Source: Sva-07 sp963715825
Lineage (GTDB): Bacteria > Actinomycetota > Acidimicrobiia > Acidimicrobiales > Ilumatobacteraceae
Direction of reading: 5' to 3'
DNA length: 64,000 nucleotides
NCBI GenBank assembly: GCA_963715825.1
Contig: CAVQSI010000004.1
Span: 127,437-191,436, forward strand
Shown: positions 8,320 to 21,169 of the stretch, piece after piece
Layout: every line of letters begins with the position of its first letter
Numbering within the stretch: position 1 is the first letter of the stretch
Translations under genes and position numbers: made by a program
The notes under the pieces: model-generated
The model's input: the letters and a program-made list of their open reading frames with translations, nothing else
What the model was told of the DNA's origin: nothing
Database searches by the model: none

Positions 8320-9783
8320 TCACGCCATCGGCAGGAACGTCCGACTCCAGGCCTCGAGTTCGTCGAGCGCACACGTGCGGGGGGTGACCACCAACAACAC
8401 GTCTCCGGGTTCGATCGTGGTGCTGCCGGTGGGGATCACGGTGGAGTCGTCGCGATGGATCACCGCGACACGAGCCCCACCCGGCGGCGGGTCGTCGCGC
8501 AGTGTGATCGATCGCACCGAGGTGGTGGCCGGCACGGTGATCTCGACGATGTCGGCATCGAGGGCGTCGACCGCCACGATCTCGCGCCGGATGAACACGC
8601 TGTCGTCGGCCACCACGCCGAGCCGGCGGGCGAGCGCCCCGATGGTCGGCCCCTGCAGCGCCACCGACACCACGACCACCACGAACGCCACGTCGAAGAT
8701 CAACGCACCATCGGGGTGACCGGCGGTGAACGGGATCGTGGCCAGCACCACCGGCACGGCGCCGCGCAGGCCGCCCCACGAGACCACGGTCATCTCACGC
8801 AGTGGCGTCCGCCACCAGACGAGCACGGCGACCACCGCCACCGGACGAGCAACCAACACCAACACCGCGACGATGACGACGCCTCGGCCGAGATCGCCGA
8901 ACAGGTCGCTCGGGAACACCAAGATGCCCAGCAGCAGGAACAGCACGCTCTGCGCGGTCGCCGCCAGGCCTTCGTGGAAGTACAGCACGCTGCGACTCGC
9001 CCGTTCCGAGCCGGTGAGGACCACGCCGGTCAGGTACACCGCCAGCAGGCCGGAGCCGCCGAGGACCGCGGCGCCGCCGTAGGAGATGGCGGCGATCGCA
9101 AGGGTGACCACGCCGAGCGACGCGGCGGCACCGCCGCGCACATGGTCGACCACCCAGCGTCCGAGGCGTCCGACGACCAGCCCGACCGCCACACCCACCA
9201 CGAGTTGCACCGAGAGGTAGCCGGCCCAGTCCCAGCCGTCGGGGTCGGCCCGCCACACCTCGACCATGCCGACGGTGAGCAGGACGGCGACCGGGTCGTT
9301 CAGTCCGGACTCGAGTTGGAGGAGCCGCGTGGTGTGCGGCGGCAGCGGCTCGGTGCGCAGTGCGGCGAACACCGCTGCTGCGTCGGTGGAGGCCACCACG
9401 GCACCGAGCAGCAGCGCCGTTGTCGAGTCGAGGCCCAAGACGCCCCACCCTGCGAGCGCCACCACCCCAGCGGTGATCGCCACGCCGACCGTTGCCAACA
9501 GGCCCGCCGGCGCGCCCACCGAACGGAACGACCGCGGGTCGGTGCCCAATCCTCCGTCGAACAGGATCACCGCGAGGGCGCCGATCGCGATGTTCTGAGC
9601 GAGCACCGCATCGTCGAAGCGCACCCAGGCCAGCCCGTCGTCGGCCACCGCCATGCCCAGCCCGAGGAACAGCAGCAAGCTGGGGATGCGGAACCGTGAC
9701 GTGAACCCGCTGGCGATGACGCCGACCAACAGCAGCACGCCGACCAACAAGACGCCGGGATCCACCGAGAACGACGAGTTCAC
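8320..9783 (-). CDS. CvrA/NhaP2-type K+/H+ or Na+/H+ antiporter (CPA1) with RCK_C domain
   Basis: A protein of 487 residues (494 if ATG 9804 is used). Twelve or so membrane helices include FDGGLGTD and VVASTDAAAVFAAL, whose Asp residues are the typical CPA1 ion-binding positions. The C-terminal 90 residues (from about IVAVDALDADIVEITVP to DVLLVVTPRT) form a TrkA-C/RCK_C domain, as in CvrA/NhaP2. It should exchange K+ or Na+ for H+ at the membrane. GTG 9783 forms a GTGA overlap with the upstream small frame, which favours that start over ATG 9804. It lies directly upstream of cydA on the same strand. Confidence 0.88.
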   Translation of the reverse strand: MNSSFSVDPGVLLVGVLLLVGVIASGFTSRFRIPSLLLFLGLGMAVADDGLAWVRFDDAVLAQNIAIGALAVILFDGGLGTDPRSFRSVGAPAGLLATVGVAITAGVVALAGWGVLGLDSTTALLLGAVVASTDAAAVFAALRTEPLPPHTTRLLQLESGLNDPVAVLLTVGMVEVWRADPDGWDWAGYLSVQLVVGVAVGLVVGRLGRWVVDHVRGGAAASLGVVTLAIAAISYGGAAVLGGSGLLAVYLTGVVLTGSERASRSVLYFHEGLAATAQSVLFLLLGILVFPSDLFGDLGRGVVIVAVLVLVARPVAVVAVLVWWRTPLREMTVVSWGGLRGAVPVVLATIPFTAGHPDGALIFDVAFVVVVVSVALQGPTIGALARRLGVVADDSVFIRREIVAVDALDADIVEITVPATTSVRSITLRDDPPPGGARVAVIHRDDSTVIPTGSTTIEPGDVLLVVTPRTCALDELEAWSRTFLPMA

Positions 9784-10007
9784 CGCTGCATCCTGCCAGC
9801 CCACCGCGCGAACGGCGATCGGGACGGCGTTGTCGTCACGTACGTCGCCCGCGTGGCACCGAGGAGTGTCTGCGTCGTGCCGCGGGCGACCTCGTGTCCG
9901 TCACACGACGCGGCGAACACCCGAGATCGACCGAGGTCGACGCCGATCGACTTCCACATCGTGTGGTCGGGCAGCGGCAGCGACGGGAGACGCTCCGTCG
10001 CTGCCAT
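9780..10007 (-). CDS. small hypothetical protein translationally coupled to the antiporter
   Basis: A 75-residue frame whose TGA overlaps the GTG of the antiporter gene (GTGA). Third codon positions are strongly G/C, as in neighbouring genes. The sequence has a stretch reading SIGVDLGRSRVFAASCDGHEV that does not identify a family for me, and there is no membrane segment. The precise 4-base overlap and codon bias argue for a real leader gene of the operon; the short length and lack of a known family argue against. It fills most of the 340-base gap between the antiporter and nifJ. Confidence 0.4.
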   Translation of the reverse strand: MAATERLPSLPLPDHTMWKSIGVDLGRSRVFAASCDGHEVARGTTQTLLGATRATYVTTTPSRSPFARWAGRMQR

Positions 10008-10091
10008 CAGCCCAGCATGCCATCGACCGTTGCGTCCGTATCGGACGGGGTGGCGCGCTCGGTTCGCGCCTGCAGCCGGCCAATCCGGTGA

Positions 10092-10102
10092 TTGGGGACT
10101 TT
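10092..10102 (+). promoter_or_regulatory. DosR-box-like half-site upstream of nifJ
   Basis: TTGGGGACTTT matches the first half of the published DosR consensus (TTSGGGACTWW), but the second half is poorly conserved. It lies 44-54 bases before the nifJ ATG. Together with the palindrome before cydA it suggests shared low-oxygen control of the bd oxidase and the pyruvate:ferredoxin oxidoreductase. This is inference from two motif matches only. Confidence 0.3.
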
Positions 10103-10145
10103 GGGCGGTCGTCAAGAGGTGTGTGCGGGCACAAGGATGGAGCAC

Positions 10146-13854
<3,709 letters not shown>

Positions 13855-13862
<8 letters not shown>

Positions 13863-14898
13863 TCTGCACACCACCTACCTCGGGTTGCCGCTGCGGTCGC
13901 CGCTCGTCGCGTCCGCTGGTCCGTTCACGGGACAGCTCGATCGGCTCGTCGAACTCGAACTCGCGGGCGCCGGCGCCGTCGTGCTCCCGTCGATCTTCGA
14001 GGAGCAGATCGAGCACGAGACCGCCGAGATCGACCGGCTGTACACCGTGCACGGCGAGAGCTTCAACGAGGCGACATCGTTCTTTCCCGAGGTCGACGAC
14101 TACGGCTCCGCGATCGATTCGTACCTCGAGCTGATCGAGAACGCGAAGGTCGCCGTCGACATCCCGGTGATCGCCAGCCTGAACGGCGCCAACATCGGTG
14201 GCTGGGTGAAGTACGCCCGCCTGCTCGAAGGTGCCGGCGCCGACGCGCTGGAGCTGAACCTGTACACCGTTGCCGCCGACCCCGACATCGGCGGCTCGGC
14301 GATCGAATCGGAGCACCTGGAACTGGTCGCGCTGGTCGCCGAGGAGATCGGCATCCCGATCGCCGTGAAGATCTCGGCGTACTACTCGTCGGTTGCCTCG
14401 TTCGTGGTCGGGCTGCAGCGCTCCGGTGCCGACGGCGTGGTGATGTTCAACCGGTTCTACTCACCGGACCTCGACCTCGAGACCCTCGAGGTGGCGCCTC
14501 GGATCGCGCTCAGCACCCCGGAGGAACTCCGGCTGCCGCTGCGTTGGATCGGGATCCTGCGCGAGCACCTGACGATGTCGATCGCCGGCTCGACCGGCGT
14601 ACATTCCGGCTTCGACGCCGCGAAGTTGATCCTCGCCGGCGCCGACGTGGCGATGACGACGTCGTCGTTGTTGCATCACGGGCCGGCACACCTGGCCACG
14701 ATCGAGGCGCAGCTGCGCGACTGGATGGTCGAGCACGACTACGAGTCGGTGTCGCAGATGCGTGGCGCCGTTGCGAGCCACGCCGCCAGCGATCCGGCCG
14801 CCTACGAGCGGGCGAACTACATCGGCAACATCGCCACCTACACCAGCCGGTTCATCGGCAGCGGCGCCGTCCCGCTGTCCCGTCACCGCCCCGAGTAA
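13855..14898 (+). CDS. dihydroorotate dehydrogenase-like flavoprotein
   Basis: A 347-residue TIM-barrel protein of the DHOD family. It starts MPDLHTTYLGLPLRSPLVASAGPFTG (FMN site) and contains VIASLNGANIGGWVKYA, ALELNLYTV, PIAVKISAYYSS and a phosphate-binding SIAGSTGVHSGFDAAK stretch. It differs from PyrD in lacking an obvious class 2 catalytic serine loop and in adding a C-terminal helix region. Genes of this type annotated as dihydroorotate dehydrogenase-like often sit beside nifJ; their substrate is not established. The ATG overlaps the nifJ stop region by 8 bases, implying co-expression and perhaps a shared electron-transfer role. Confidence 0.85.
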
Positions 14899-14900
14899 CC

Positions 14901-14952
14901 CGTTTGCGTTGCGAATTCGGCGAACCGGGTCGCCGAATCTGCAACGCAAACG
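14901..14952. terminator. long bidirectional hairpin between convergent genes
   Basis: Arms at 14901-14923 and 14930-14952 pair over 23 positions with only two mismatches around a 6-base ACCGGG loop. It begins just after the stop of the DHOD-like gene and ends 15 bases before the stop of the convergent peptidase gene, so it can serve both. The outer sequence CGTTTGCG recurs near 2224, also at a convergent junction. Confidence 0.65.
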
Positions 14953-14967
14953 TGTGGTGAGCGTGAG

Positions 14968-16237
14968 TCAGCAGACGGCGCGGACGTAGGGGTAGGGGTT
15001 GACGGCGCGACCGCCGCCGGGATGGACCTCGAAGTGGAGATGGTTCGCCGTGGTGTTGCCGGTGGCGCCGACGTAGCCGATCACTTCGCCCTGAGAGACG
15101 TTGCGGCTGGAGCCCTCCCAGGCGCTGAGGTGGGCGTAGAAGTAGCGGGTGCCGCTGTTGCCGTTGACCCAGACCGAGTTGCCGCCGAGGCGCGTGGTCT
15201 TGAACTGGGCGAAGCCGGACTCGACGGCGACGAGTGGGACGCCGCGAGCGGCCATCATGTCGACGCCTTCGTGGCTGCGTCCGCCCGACCGCGCAGCGCC
15301 CCAGGTGTCGGCGAATGCGTGCGGTCCGGCAACGGGACACACGATGCCGCTGCCGGCGTTCGACGGTGGAGGACTTGGCGGAACGGGCGCCGGTGCCGGA
15401 GCTGCTGCCGGGGCGGGTGACGCAGCGCCCTGCGCTTCGCCGGACGAACCGGATGGGCTGGACGAACCCGATGACGGTGCCACGACGGCGGTTGCCCCAC
15501 CCGATGCCGATGCAGATGCCGATGCCGATGCAGCATGCTGCCGCAGCGGCGTTCGACGCCTCGAGCTGGCGAGCTGCTGCGGCCTGCTGTGCGAGCTTGG
15601 CCTGTCGCTGACGTTCGAGTTCGCGCTGCACTGCGACGTCGGCCAACCGCTGCCTTTCGATCTCGGCCAGTTCGACAACTTGGGCTTCGGCGGCGGCCTT
15701 GAGGTCTTCGTACTGCTGGCGGGCCTGGGTGGTGGCTTCGCGTTGGCGTTCGAGGTCGGCTCGCTGGGCCCTGACGTCCTTCATCACCGCGTCGAAGTCG
15801 TCGAGTTCGACCGAGGCGGCGCCGCGGGCGACCGACGCCTGGCGATCGGCGGTGATGCCGGCGTTGGCCTGGTCGAGGTCGATCAGCAGTGGGATCGACG
15901 TGCCGGAGTTGACGAAGCTGCGCTGGGCGTCCTGCTGGAGGCTCGAGCGCATCGAGTCGGCTTGCGCCTCGACAGCGGCGAGTTCCTTCTCGGCGGCGAC
16001 GATCTCGACTTCGAGCGTGTCGAGTCGCGACTCGGCATCGAACATCGCCTGCGCTGCGGCGTTGGCTCGATCGCGTGCGGCCTGGATCTCCTGGGCTGCC
16101 CGAACTGCCGCGGGATCCTGCGCATTGGCCACGGTGAGCGGCATGGCGCCGGCACCCACGGCCACGGCGAGCACCACCGCAACGGACGCGAACGACCGCC
16201 GAACTCCACTCGCCGACAGCCAGGTCATCCTCGACAT
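14968..16237 (-). pseudogene. secreted M23 (LytM) endopeptidase with coiled coil, split by a frameshift
   Basis: The N-terminal frame (16237 down to about 15540) has a signal peptide ending VANA, then about 170 residues of heptad-like Ala/Glu/Arg coiled coil, as in NlpD/EnvC-type amidase activators. The second frame (about 15540 to 14968) has a Ser/Ala/Pro-rich linker and a full M23 domain with HEGVD and HLHFEVH, the zinc-binding H-x3-D and HxH motifs. The frames meet in a run of hexamers (GATGCC/GATGCA, about 15502-15530); one extra base near 15531-15542 separates them. Removing it would give one protein of about 420 residues. It may be a sequencing indel, a real null allele or a phase-variable site. 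The product would cleave or remodel peptidoglycan outside the membrane. Confidence 0.8.
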
Positions 16238-16329
16238 GACCGCCGAGCCTAACCCAATATGACGGTTTCGTGACGATCGGGTGTCGTTCGGATGTTCCTG
16301 CCGGTGGCGGTTCGCCCGCGGTTCGGCGT

Positions 16330-18054
16330 TCAGCTCGTGACGTCCGCGGCGTACGGGAACCACCGCAGGGTCTCGAAGTCGGCGTTGGTCTCCGGCGAGC
16401 TCGTGGTGGGCGCGTGGTGATCGGCTGCGGTGTGGAACAGCTCGTGGGCCGACGCGAGATGTCGGGCGAGGTCGACGGGTTCGCTGCGGCGACGGTTCTC
16501 GAACTGCATCCGACCGTCGGTGTAGGAGATCTCGTCGAGACTCATCGCCGGCCCACGTGTCCCGCGGCGGTGGTGCCACAGGCCGCTGTCGGGTTCGAAG
16601 TCGTACTCGTCGAGCAGCGAGGCGCCGTGCGAGGCGATCATCGTGACGGCGTCGACGATGTAGTCGAACGTGGCGTCGTCGATGAAGTAGTTGAAGTTCA
16701 CCCGCACCCAGCCGGGCTTGATGCCCTCGCACCCACGGTTGATCTCTCGCTGGAACTCGTGCGATCGTTCGAGGTCGATGCCGAGGAGCCGGTGTCCGTA
16801 GGGGCCTGCGCACGAACAGCCGCCGCGCGATTGGATGCCGAACACGTCGTTGAGCAGTGCCACGACGTAGTTGTGGTGCAAGAAGCGGCTGCCGTGTCGG
16901 ATCACGAACGACACGATCGACAGCCGGTCGGCTTCGTGGCTGCCGAGCACGTTGACGTTCGGGTGCTGCTCCCATCGGGCGATGGCTCGTCGAACGAAGT
17001 CGGATTCCTTCGCTTCGATCACCTCGGGCCCGACAGCTTCTTTGAGCTGGAACACGAGGCCAGCTCTGATGGACTCGATGATCGCCGGAGTTCCCGCTTC
17101 CTCCCGGTGTTCGATCTCGGGGTGGTAGTCGTGCTCCGCGGTGCTGACGTAGCGGACCGTGCCGCCGCCCGGCACGTCCGGCACCCGGTTGGTGAACAGT
17201 TCTCGGCGTGCGACGAGCACGCCGGGGGTGCCCGGGCCGCCGATCAGCTTGTGTGGTGAGATGAACACGGCGTCCTTGTAGGCCAGGTTCGGACGACCGC
17301 TGCCGTCGGTGTCGGAGCCCATCTCGATCGGGACGTACGGCGCCGCGGCGGCGTAGTCCCACAACGACAGTGCGCCGTGTCGGTGCAGCAGCGTCGACAC
17401 GGCGACGGTGTCGGTGATGATCCCGGTGACGTTCGACGCGGCCGAGAACGAACCGATCAGCGTCGTGCGGTCGGCGTGGCGAACCAGTTCGCGCTCGAGG
17501 TGGTCGAGGCTGACGTGGCCGTCCGCGTCCTCGTCGATGATCACCACATCGGCGATCGACTCACGCCACGGCAGCTCGTTCGAATGGTGCTCGTAGGGCC
17601 CGATGAACACCACCGGCCGCTCATCGGCGGGGATCGCATCGGTCAGGTGGTACCGGTCGTCGAGCACCGACGGGACCTTGAGCCCGAGCACGCCGAGCAG
17701 CTTCGCCACCGCGTGGGTGGCGCCGCTCCCACAGAACACCACGGCGTGCTCGTCGCGGGTGGCGCCCACGCAGCGGCCGATGATCTGGCGTGCCTCCTCG
17801 CGCAGCCGGGTGGTCTGCAGCCCGGTGCCGGACGACTCGGTGTGGGTGTTCGCATACAACGGCAACACGACCGCTCGGATGTAGTCCTCGATGAACGACA
17901 GTGATCGTCCCGATGCCGTGTAGTCGGCGTAGATGATCGGTCGAGGGCCGTACGGGCCGTCGATCACGTCGTCTCGTCCGATCACGGACGCACGGATGTA
18001 CTCGATCAGGCCGTCGGGATCGGTCATCGCTGCGCCGTCGATGAGTTTCGCCAC
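16330..18054 (-). CDS. class V aminotransferase / cysteine desulfurase-like PLP enzyme
   Basis: A 574-residue fold-type I PLP protein. Motifs include IIYADYTASGRSLSFIEDYI (N-terminal family motif), YEHHSNELPWRE, SAASNVTGIITD and SPHKLIGGPGTPGVLVA, with Lys about 269 the expected PLP Schiff base. SRGGCSCAGPYGH holds two Cys where cysteine desulfurases carry their catalytic Cys loop. It is about 160 residues longer than SufS/IscS, mainly at the C-terminus. The substrate is unknown; cysteine desulfurase or a related C-S lyase/epimerase are the options. No suf or isc partners are adjacent. A second ATG (18027) is an alternative start. Confidence 0.8.
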   Translation of the reverse strand: MAKLIDGAAMTDPDGLIEYIRASVIGRDDVIDGPYGPRPIIYADYTASGRSLSFIEDYIRAVVLPLYANTHTESSGTGLQTTRLREEARQIIGRCVGATRDEHAVVFCGSGATHAVAKLLGVLGLKVPSVLDDRYHLTDAIPADERPVVFIGPYEHHSNELPWRESIADVVIIDEDADGHVSLDHLERELVRHADRTTLIGSFSAASNVTGIITDTVAVSTLLHRHGALSLWDYAAAAPYVPIEMGSDTDGSGRPNLAYKDAVFISPHKLIGGPGTPGVLVARRELFTNRVPDVPGGGTVRYVSTAEHDYHPEIEHREEAGTPAIIESIRAGLVFQLKEAVGPEVIEAKESDFVRRAIARWEQHPNVNVLGSHEADRLSIVSFVIRHGSRFLHHNYVVALLNDVFGIQSRGGCSCAGPYGHRLLGIDLERSHEFQREINRGCEGIKPGWVRVNFNYFIDDATFDYIVDAVTMIASHGASLLDEYDFEPDSGLWHHRRGTRGPAMSLDEISYTDGRMQFENRRRSEPVDLARHLASAHELFHTAADHHAPTTSSPETNADFETLRWFPYAADVTS

Positions 18055-18127
18055 GGTTCCAGTGAACCATCCATTTGCCGATGAGAGGGTTCGAGGGTCC
18101 GCGGATTCACTTACGCTGCGCTGCGAG

Positions 18128-20515
18128 ATGGATCACGACCGGGTCGACACTGCTGCCCGACTCGGGCTGAGCGCCGCCGAGGTCGCCGAGCGCGTTGCCG
18201 CAGGGCAGCTCAACGTCACCCCCGAGCCGCCCGGTCGGTCCTTCGGCCAGATCGTGGCTGCCAACGTGTTCACGGTCGTCAACGCGATCATGCTGACGCT
18301 GTTCGTCTTGGTGCTGGTGTCGGGCAACCCCCGAGATGGTCTGTTCGTCGGCGTCGTGGTGTCGAACTCGATCATCGGTGTCGTGCAGGAGGTCAGGGCC
18401 CGTCGCGAGCTCAAGCGGCTCGAGGTGGTGACCGAACCGCGCGTGACCGTGATCCGCGATGGCGTCGACGTCGAGATCATGTCCGACGAGGTCGTGCTCG
18501 ACGACGTGATCGAGTTGCGACTCGGCGGCCAGGTCGCCGTCGACGGGGTGGCGCTCGAGGCGACCGGGCTGCGTCTCGACGAGTCGATGCTCACCGGCGA
18601 GTCGCTGCCCGTGCCGAAGCAGGCCGGCGACGACGTGCTCTCCGGCAGTTTCGTGGTCGCCGGCAACGGTCGCTTCCGGGCCACGGCGGTGGGCGCCGAC
18701 AGCTACGCCAGCACGCTGGCGACCGAGGCGAAACAGTTCGCGATGGCGGAGTCGGCGTTGCGGCGTGGCATCGACACGATCCTGCGCTGGCTCACGGTGA
18801 TCATTCCGATCGCGTCGATCTTCCTGTTCGTCAACCTGCTCGATGCCGAGGACCAGTGGCAGGATGCGCTGCTCGGAACCGTCGCCGCGGCGGTCGCGAT
18901 GGTGCCCGACGGGTTGGTGCTGCTCACCAGCTTGTCGTTCATGGCCGGCATCGTGGCGTTGGCGCGTCGCAACGCGCTGGCCAAACAGCTGTCGACGGTG
19001 GAGGTGCTCGCTCGTGTCGACGTGTTGTGCCTCGACAAGACCGGCACGATCACCACCGGCGAGATCACCTTCGCCGCAGCGCACGCAGCGCAGGGTCGCA
19101 CGGATGACGAGGTGCTCGCAGGGCTCGTCGCGCTCGCGTCGTCCGACCGTGACCCGAACGCCTCGATGGCGGCGATCGCAGCGGCGGTCGGCACGGACAC
19201 GACGTGGACGCTCGATCGTGTCGAGCCCTTCGACAGCGAACGCAAGTGGTCCGCGGCGTCGTTCGTCGACCGCGGCTGGTACTACCTCGGCGCCCCCGAC
19301 TTCCTGCTCGCGCCGGACGATCCCGCCCGCGAGCTCGTCGCTCGGCTGAGCGCTGCGGGCAAGCGTCTGCTCGCCGTGGTCACCGCCGCCGACGGGCCCG
19401 ACGGCGATCGGCTGCCCCAGCGAGCCCGTGCGCTCGCCGTCGTGGAACTCGAAGACGAGATCCGGCCCGATGCGGCGGAGATCCTCGCCTACTTCGCCGA
19501 TCAGGACGTGACCCTCAAGGTGATCTCGGGCGACAACCAGGACACGGTGGCGGCGATTGCCGACCGTGCGGGCCTCGCCGTGATCGGCGCGCCCGTCGAC
19601 GCCCGCGACCTGCCGACCGACCTCGACGAGCTTGCGGTTGCGCTCGACGCCGCGACGGTGTTCGGCCGGGTGAAACCGCAGCAGAAACAGGCGATGGTGC
19701 GAGCGCTGCAGTCACGCGGTCACGTCGTGGCGATGACCGGCGACGGCGTCAACGACGTGCTCGCACTCAAGGACGCCGACCTCGGCATCTCGATGGGCTC
19801 GGGCAGCGAAGCGACCAAGGCGGTCGCCGATCTGGTGCTCACCGACAACGCCTTCTCGAGCCTCCCGACCGTGGTCAACGAGGGCCGCAAGGTGATCAAC
19901 AACATCGAACGGGTCTCGAATCTGTTCGTCACCAAGGCGGCGTACGCCGTGCTGCTCACATTCGCCGTGGGGTTGCTGAACAGCCCCTTCCCGTTCCTGC
20001 CGCGCCAGCTCACCCTGATCGGCACGTTCAGCATCGGCGTGCCCGGCTTCTTCCTGGCGCTGGCGCCCGAGGTCGACCTGATCCGTCCGGGGTTCCTGCG
20101 GCGCGTGCTGTGGTTCTCGATCCCCGCCGGCGTGATCGCCGGCTCGGCGACGCTGGCTGCGTACGAAGCAGCGCTCCACGTGGCCCAGCTCGACCTGGAA
20201 CAGGCGCGCACGTTGGCCACGGTGACGCTGTTGGCGATCGGGCTGGTGGTGTTGGCGGTGGCGAGCCGGCCGCTGCGGCCGTGGAAGCTCGGGCTGGTCG
20301 CCGCGATGGGGCTCGGCTACGTCGTGGTGTTCCTCGTGCCGTTCTTGCGAAACTACTTCGAACTCGACGTGTTCTGGGATCCAGCCTGGTTCTACTCGGC
20401 GGTTGCCGTCGCCGTTGCCGGCCTGCTGATCGTGGCGATCCCGTTCGTGATCCCGACGAGCGCCGACAGCCGACCAGCAATGAGCGAAACCGCTGGTCGG
20501 TTCGCTCATCGGTGA
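18128..20515 (+). CDS. CtpE-like cation-transporting P-type ATPase
   Basis: A 795-residue P-type ATPase. It has the actuator motif LDESMLTGESLP, the phosphorylation site CLDKTGTITTGE (Asp about 302), DGVNDVLALKDADLGISMGSGSEATK as the hinge, and about ten membrane helices. The N-terminus and the last four helices (FSIGVPGFFLALAPEVDLIRPGF) match the architecture of mycobacterial CtpE, a plasma-membrane Ca2+ transporter of about 797 residues. There is no N-terminal metal-binding domain, which argues against a copper/zinc P1B pump. ATG 18128 was chosen because the longer frame runs through the upstream divergent gene; a TACGCT -10-like box lies 11 bases before it. Confidence 0.87.
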   Translation: MDHDRVDTAARLGLSAAEVAERVAAGQLNVTPEPPGRSFGQIVAANVFTVVNAIMLTLFVLVLVSGNPRDGLFVGVVVSNSIIGVVQEVRARRELKRLEVVTEPRVTVIRDGVDVEIMSDEVVLDDVIELRLGGQVAVDGVALEATGLRLDESMLTGESLPVPKQAGDDVLSGSFVVAGNGRFRATAVGADSYASTLATEAKQFAMAESALRRGIDTILRWLTVIIPIASIFLFVNLLDAEDQWQDALLGTVAAAVAMVPDGLVLLTSLSFMAGIVALARRNALAKQLSTVEVLARVDVLCLDKTGTITTGEITFAAAHAAQGRTDDEVLAGLVALASSDRDPNASMAAIAAAVGTDTTWTLDRVEPFDSERKWSAASFVDRGWYYLGAPDFLLAPDDPARELVARLSAAGKRLLAVVTAADGPDGDRLPQRARALAVVELEDEIRPDAAEILAYFADQDVTLKVISGDNQDTVAAIADRAGLAVIGAPVDARDLPTDLDELAVALDAATVFGRVKPQQKQAMVRALQSRGHVVAMTGDGVNDVLALKDADLGISMGSGSEATKAVADLVLTDNAFSSLPTVVNEGRKVINNIERVSNLFVTKAAYAVLLTFAVGLLNSPFPFLPRQLTLIGTFSIGVPGFFLALAPEVDLIRPGFLRRVLWFSIPAGVIAGSATLAAYEAALHVAQLDLEQARTLATVTLLAIGLVVLAVASRPLRPWKLGLVAAMGLGYVVVFLVPFLRNYFELDVFWDPAWFYSAVAVAVAGLLIVAIPFVIPTSADSRPAMSETAGRFAHR
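20481..20508. terminator. hairpin at the convergent P-type ATPase / TetR junction
   Basis: TGAGCGAAACC and GGTTCGCTCA pair over ten positions with one bulged A around a 7-base loop. It lies inside the last codons of the ATPase gene, 23 bases before the convergent TetR stop, and probably ends transcription from both sides. Confidence 0.55.
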
Positions 20516-20530
20516 GGGGCTGAACCGGTG

Positions 20531-21133
20531 TCAGTCCGTCGGTGCGACGGTGTGCCCACGGGAGGCCGAGGTGTCGGTGTTCGGGAGACCGCCGATCTCC
20601 GACACGAGTGCGAGCACTCGTTGCTCGATCGCGTCTCGCCGGTCTTCGGAGACCTCGAGGATCTCGCAGAGGTGCTCCGCGAACAGTGCCCAGCCCAGCC
20701 CGAGCGTGGTCGCGACGATGACCGCTTCGTCGAGCTCGGCGCCGCGTGCGTCCGGGCGGGTGCGCTCCAGCGCCGCTCGCCAGGACGGCAGGATCGGATG
20801 TCTCGGATAGGGGTCACCGTCCACGTCGAGCATCGCCCGGGCGAGGGCTCGGGCCACCTCACCGCCGCGACGGAACGCCAGGTCGGCCGGTGGGAATCCG
20901 TCGTCGTCGAGTTCCGCGGCGGCACGATCGACGATGTGACCGAACGCCGCCGTCACCAGCGCATCCTTGCTGCCGAAGTAGGTGTGGACGAGCCCGTGGT
21001 TGACGCCGGCTCGGAGCGCGATCTCGCGGACCGACATCGTGACGCCCTGCTCGAGGATCAGTTCGCTCGTTGCCTGGATCAGCGCGTCCATGACGGCGTC
21101 GCGGCCAACCGGTTTGTCGACGGAATCAGACAT
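20531..21133 (-). CDS. TetR-family transcriptional regulator
   Basis: A 200-residue protein with an N-terminal TetR DNA-binding domain: ATSELILEQGVTMSVREIALRAGVNHGLVHTYFGSKDALV (residues 21-60) contains the helix-turn-helix and the conserved YF.SK motif. The C-terminal helical ligand domain is not diagnostic. It lies 36 bases after the P450 gene on the same strand and so probably belongs to its transcript, making the P450 or its divergent neighbour the likely target. Confidence 0.9.
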   Translation of the reverse strand: MSDSVDKPVGRDAVMDALIQATSELILEQGVTMSVREIALRAGVNHGLVHTYFGSKDALVTAAFGHIVDRAAAELDDDGFPPADLAFRRGGEVARALARAMLDVDGDPYPRHPILPSWRAALERTRPDARGAELDEAVIVATTLGLGWALFAEHLCEILEVSEDRRDAIEQRVLALVSEIGGLPNTDTSASRGHTVAPTD

Positions 21134-21169
21134 CTCGTGTCGAGCGATCAGATGAGAGGGCGCGCCGAG

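Noticed and set aside
15531..15542. Programmed ribosomal frameshift in the M23 gene
   Set aside because: No slippery heptamer or downstream pseudoknot is apparent, and similar breaks in many unrelated genes make a mutation or sequence error more likely.
18080..18105. tRNA-like GGTTCGAGG motif
   Set aside because: No acceptor or anticodon stems can be drawn around it; no tRNA gene was found in the window.
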